A stretch of DNA of 64,000 bases from Pseudonocardia sp. ICBG1293 (GTDB lineage: Bacteria > Actinomycetota > Actinomycetes > Mycobacteriales > Pseudonocardiaceae), in assembly GCF_020131355.1 (NCBI RefSeq), contig NZ_JAHLEL010000051.1, positions 522,852 through 586,851 on the forward strand, written 5' to 3'. The translations under genes and the position numbers were made by a program. Numbering within the stretch: the first letter of the stretch is position 1; each line of letters starts with the position of its first letter. This document shows, piece after piece, positions 60,223 through 64,000 of the stretch. The notes under the pieces are model-generated. The model was not told where the DNA came from and ran no database searches. It worked only from the letters and a program-made list of their open reading frames with translations.

Positions 60223-61665
60223 GTGACGACTCCGCCCGCCGCCGCGCTCGCCCCGGAGCACGGCCTGCCCGGGCACCTCGTCGACTTCGTCTCGGCGCTG
60301 CGCCGCCACCACGTCGCGGTCGGCCCGGGGGAGACCGTCGACGCGGCGCGGGTCCTGGGTGCCCTCGACCTGCTGCACCGCGACCAGCTGCGGGAGGGCC
60401 TGGCCGCGGCGCTGCTGCGCCGCTCCGGGCAACGCGGCACCTTCGACGCGCTGTTCGACCTGTGGTTCCCGCCCGCGCTGGGGGCGGGGTCGTCCGACGT
60501 CGACGTACCGCGGATCGACGACGAGTCCGGCGAGGGCACCGGGCCGGTCGACGTGGACGCGCTGCGCGAGATCCTCGCCGACCTGCTCCGCGACGGCGAC
60601 GAGGAGACCCTGCGCGAGCTGGCCCGCGCCGCCGTCGACGCGATCGGGAACTCCGGTGCCGCCGGCCAGGGCGTCCGCGGGCAGGCGGCCCGGCCCAACT
60701 GGTCGGCCTACCAGGCGCTGAACGCGCTCTCCCCGGACACCCTGCTCGCCCGGATCCTCGACGGGCTGCGCGAGGAGGGGGACACCGACTTCGTCTCCGA
60801 GGTCCGCCGACGCGAGATCCGCGACCGCATCGCCCGCTTCCGGGACGTCGTCCGCGAGGAGGTCCGCCGCCGCACCGCGGAGCAGCGCGGCCGGGAGCAG
60901 ATCGCCCGCAGCACCACCCCCACCCAGACCGACCAGGTCGACTTCCTCACCGCGAACGCCACCCAGCTCGCCGACCTGCGCCGCACCGTGCAGCCGCTGG
61001 CGCGCCGCCTCGCCTCCCGGCTCTCGGCGCGGCGCAGGCGGTCCCACCGCGGACAGCTCGACCTGCGGCGGACCCTGCGCCGCTCGATGTCCACCGGCGG
61101 CGTCCCGATGGACCCGGCGCACCGCGTGCGGCGTCCCGGCCGCCCCGAGCTGGTACTGCTGTGCGACGTGTCCGGGTCCGTCGCCGGGTTCAGCCACTTC
61201 ACGTTGCTGCTGGTCCAGGCGCTGCGCGAGCAGTTCTCGAAGGTGCGGGTGTTCGCGTTCATCGAGCGCACCGACGAGGTCACCCACCTGTTCGAACCCG
61301 GCGCGGAGCTGTCCGGGGTGATGCAGCGGGTGCTGCGCGAGGCCACGCTCACCGCCTTCGACGGGCACTCCGACTACGGCAGCGCGTTCGGCGACTTCCT
61401 GGAGCACCACGGTGACGCGCTCACCCCGAGGGCGTCGCTGCTGGTGCTCGGTGACGGCCGCACCAACTACCGCGACCCCAACCTGCGGGCGCTGGCGATG
61501 ATGGCCGGGCGGGTCCGGCACGCCCACTGGCTCAACCCGGAGCCCGCACGCAGCTGGGGATCGGGGGACTCGGCCGCCGACCGCTACGGCGAGGTGCTCC
61601 CGATGCACGAGTGCCGTACCGCCGCCCAGCTCACCGACGTGGTCCAGGCGCTGCTGCCCGTCTGA
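60223..61665 (+). CDS. VWA-domain protein (CoxE-like), MoxR partner
   Basis: 480 residues. A helical N-terminal part (GHLVDFVSALRRHHVAVGPGETVDAARVL) and a charged middle region precede a C-terminal von Willebrand A domain with MIDAS motif LCDVSGSVAG (DxSxS), FDGHSDYG and LVLGDGRTNY. CoxE-like VWA proteins act with MoxR ATPases in assembling or inserting cofactors. GTG 60223 is the first start compatible with the usual N-terminus. The gene probably lost co-transcription with moxR. Confidence 0.88.
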   Translation: MTTPPAAALAPEHGLPGHLVDFVSALRRHHVAVGPGETVDAARVLGALDLLHRDQLREGLAAALLRRSGQRGTFDALFDLWFPPALGAGSSDVDVPRIDDESGEGTGPVDVDALREILADLLRDGDEETLRELARAAVDAIGNSGAAGQGVRGQAARPNWSAYQALNALSPDTLLARILDGLREEGDTDFVSEVRRREIRDRIARFRDVVREEVRRRTAEQRGREQIARSTTPTQTDQVDFLTANATQLADLRRTVQPLARRLASRLSARRRRSHRGQLDLRRTLRRSMSTGGVPMDPAHRVRRPGRPELVLLCDVSGSVAGFSHFTLLLVQALREQFSKVRVFAFIERTDEVTHLFEPGAELSGVMQRVLREATLTAFDGHSDYGSAFGDFLEHHGDALTPRASLLVLGDGRTNYRDPNLRALAMMAGRVRHAHWLNPEPARSWGSGDSAADRYGEVLPMHECRTAAQLTDVVQALLPV

Positions 61666-61718
61666 CCCGGCCGGACACGGGGGCTGACACCGGCCGCCCC
61701 GTGCGCCAGGATCCTCCC

Positions 61719-64000
61719 GTGCAGGAGGTCACGGTCCGGGTCCTCGGCCCGCTCCGGGTGACGGTCGACGGCGCGGCGGCCGAGGTCGGCTCCGGCCGCC
61801 GCCGCGAGCTGCTGGCCCGGCTCGCCGCGGCCGGTGGTGAGGTCGTCGCCGTCGACACCCTGGTGGAGGACCTGTGGCAGGGCGCCCCGCCCGCGCAGGC
61901 GCACGGCGGGCTGCAGGTGCACGTCTCCCGGCTGCGACGGGTGCTCGAACCCGGCAGGTCCCCGCGTGCGGCACCGACGGTGCTGGTCAGCCGCCCGCCC
62001 GGCTACGCGTTGGCACTCGGCCCCGACGGGCTCGACGCGCGCGCGTTCACCGACCTGCTGGAACGGGCCGCGACGGCGACGCCGGACCGGGCCGACGCGC
62101 TGCTCGGCGCGGCCCTGGCGCTGTGGGAGGGCCCCGCCTACGCCGAGTTCTCCGACGCGGCGTGGGCACGCGCCGAGGCCGAACGCCTCGACGAGCTGCG
62201 TCAGGTCGCCCTCGAGCGCCGGGCCCGCGCGCGGCTGCGGCTGGGCCGGGCCGACGCCGTCGTGCCCGACCTGACGGCGCTGGTCGGCGAGCACCCGCTG
62301 CGCGAGGACGCGGTCGGGCTGCTGGCGGTCGCGCTCTACCGCACGGCAGACAGGCCGACGCGCTCACCGTCCTCGCCCGCACCCGTCGCCTGCTCGCCGA
62401 CGAGCTGGGCGTCGACCCCGGCCCGGGGTTGCGGACGATCGAGGCCGACGTGCTCGCCCACCGCGACCCCGGCCGGGACCCGGTCGGCGAGCCCCACCGT
62501 GATCCGGGCGGGGACCCCGGCCGTGACCCCGGTGGTCCCGCCGGCCCGTCCGCGGCGGGCGTCGCGGCGCGCACTCCCGGACCGGCGCCGGAGGGGACGT
62601 CCCCACCGGCCCCCGGGCTGCTCGGCCGGGCCGCCGAGCTCGACCGGCTGGGCGCCGCCGCGGCGCGGGCGGGCGCGCTCCGGCGCCCAGCTGGTCCTCG
62701 TCGCCGCCGACGCCGTGCGGGCAAGTCCACGCTGCTCGCCGCGTTCGCCGCCGCCGCGGCCGCCGACGGCTGGACGGCCGTCACCGGCCGCTGCCCGGAG
62801 ATCGACGGTGCCCCGCCGGCGTGGGCGTGGCGGGAGATCGTGGACGCACTGATCGCCGCCCACACCCCGCCCGCCGACCTGGTCGAGCGGCTCGCCCCAC
62901 TGCGTTCCCCGGCCGGGCCTGGCGGCGCCGAGGTCACGTTCTGGCTGGCCCGGGCGGTGGTGGAGCTGCTCGCCGTCGCCGGGCGGGAGCGGCCGCTGCT
63001 GCTGGTCCTCGACGACCTGCACCGCGCCGAGTCCGAGACGCTCGCGCTGCTGCGCGCGGTCGTCGCCGGGGCCGCTGAGCTGCCCGTGCTCGTCGCCGCG
63101 GGCGTGCGACCGGCCGAGGTGGGCGCCGAGCTCCAGGCCGCGCTCGCCGCGCTGACCGAGCCCACCGCCGACCGGATCGAGCCGGCACCGATGACCGCCG
63201 CCGACGTCGCCGGGATGCTGGAACGCCACGGTGACCCGGCCGCCGCGCCCGCGCTGGTCGCCCGCATCACCGAACGGACCGGCGGGAACCCGCTGTTCGT
63301 CCGCGAGCTGGCCCGCCTCGTCGCCGCCGAGGGGCCCTCGGCCGCGGCCGACGCCGTCCCGGCCGGGGTGCGCGAGGTCCTGCGCCGGCGGCTCGCCCGG
63401 TTGCCCGCGACCACCCGCACCGCGCTGGCCCGGGTGTCGGTGCTCGGCCGGGACCTGGACACCGACGACGCCCTCGACCTCGCCGCCTCCGCCGACGGCG
63501 CCGACCCGCTGGACGTGCTGGAACCCGCCGTGCTCGGGGGGATGCTGCTCGAACCCGGGCCCGGACGTCTCCGGTTCTCCCACGACCTGGTCCGCGACAC
63601 CCTGTACGGGGACATCCCGCAGCTGCGCCGGGCCCGGCTGCACGCCGCGGCCCACGCGATGCTCACCCGCAGGCGGCCGGACGACCCGGTCCCGCTGGCC
63701 CACCACGCGCTCGCCGCAGGGTCGGCCGTCGACCCGGACCGTGCGCTGGCCGCGGTCCGTGCCGCCGCCGCGGCGGCGGCCGGCTTCGGCGCCCACCTGG
63801 AGGCCGCCCGGTTCTACGGCCGGGCCGTCGAGCTCGCCGGACGAGCCGGGACCGGCGACGACGACGAGCTGGCCCTGCGGTGCGCGCTGGTCGCCGAACT
63901 CGCCCGCGGCGGTGACGGCCACACCGCCCTGGCCGAGCGCCGGACCGCCGTCGAGCGAGCGGGAGCCGCCGCGCCGCAGTGGCTCGGGGCCGCCCTGACC
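61719..64000 (+). pseudogene. AfsR/LuxR-like large regulator (BTAD plus ATPase), frameshifted and cut by the right edge
   Basis: From GTG 61719: an OmpR-like winged helix (VRVLGPLRVTVDGAAAEVGS), BTAD (about residues 100-210, to HPLREDAVGLLAVALYRT), then a frame change near 62345, where one missing G restores GRQADALTVLARTRRLLADE. The linker has Pro-Gly-Asp-Arg repeats. Next a P-loop region whose best reading (SGAQLVLVAADA, GAGKSTLLAAFAA) needs a +1 near 62675 and a -1 near 62715, a compensating pair. From 62720 to the edge one clean frame gives Walker-B-like LLLVLDDLHR, TGGNPLFVRELARL and RFSHDLVRDTLYG. A stand-alone regulator of the same type as at 9372. Confidence 0.7.

Overview
The window is about 73% G+C chromosomal DNA with GTG starts and GTGA/ATGA overlaps throughout. 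The order rne-rplU-rpmA-obgE-proB, an F420-type Ddn nitroreductase, an AfsR-like regulator and an IdeR-type iron box point to a mycothiol/F420/mycofactocin actinobacterium. A Pseudonocardia-like member of the Pseudonocardiaceae is my best guess, from style and gene content rather than from a search.

Layout. 1-7200 is core: the end of an unknown gene, RNase E/G, ribosomal proteins L21 and L27, GTPase Obg, glutamate 5-kinase. 7226-13876 holds a PCMT-like methyltransferase, a DUF4333-like lipoprotein next to a large AfsR/SARP-type regulator, a Ddn-family nitroreductase, and a siderophore-binding lipoprotein under an iron box. 13876-53663 is a large accessory catabolic region. It contains an acyl-CoA synthetase, a NarL-type response regulator, SDR-MaoC, two copies of a UGSC-family protein plus partner protein, two complete peptide/nickel-type ABC importers, and a thioredoxin-reductase-like flavoprotein. 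It also contains two NDMA-type (mycofactocin-class) alcohol dehydrogenases, an aldehyde dehydrogenase, an F420-type LLM oxidoreductase, a PaaK-like ligase, SDRs and a zinc dehydrogenase. Three amidohydrolases, a Rieske protein, a fluoroacetate-dehalogenase-like hydrolase, an orphan NMT1-type binding protein, and IclR, LysR and histidine-kinase regulators complete it. 53768-64000 returns to general genes: a hypothetical protein, RecQ fused to a phosphoribosyltransferase-like domain, MoxR, a secreted serine protease, an IS701-type insertion, a VWA protein, and an AfsR-like regulator cut by the right edge.

How the parts may work together (inference). The accessory region looks like one uptake-plus-degradation system for an unidentified substrate: binding proteins and permeases import it; dehydrogenases and the LLM enzyme oxidise it; the CoA ligases and SDR/MaoC pair channel an acid into a beta-oxidation-like route; the Cys-Gly-Ser-Cys UGSC proteins and the flavoprotein could supply thiol redox chemistry. 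Two DNA signals tie the region together. The first is an ACG-N5-CGT dyad (consensus YACGTCATYCGTCGCGG) upstream of at least five units. The second is a 17-bp palindrome (best copy CTTTCACCCGGTGAAAG) 46-47 bases before a -10 element at four places. The orphan NarL regulator and the IclR regulator are the natural candidates to bind them.

Quality note. Several genes (siderophore-binding protein, acyl-CoA synthetase, one permease, the terminal regulator and perhaps the transposase) are each out of frame by one missing base, often at short G/C runs. Sequencing or assembly error should be excluded before they are called pseudogenes.
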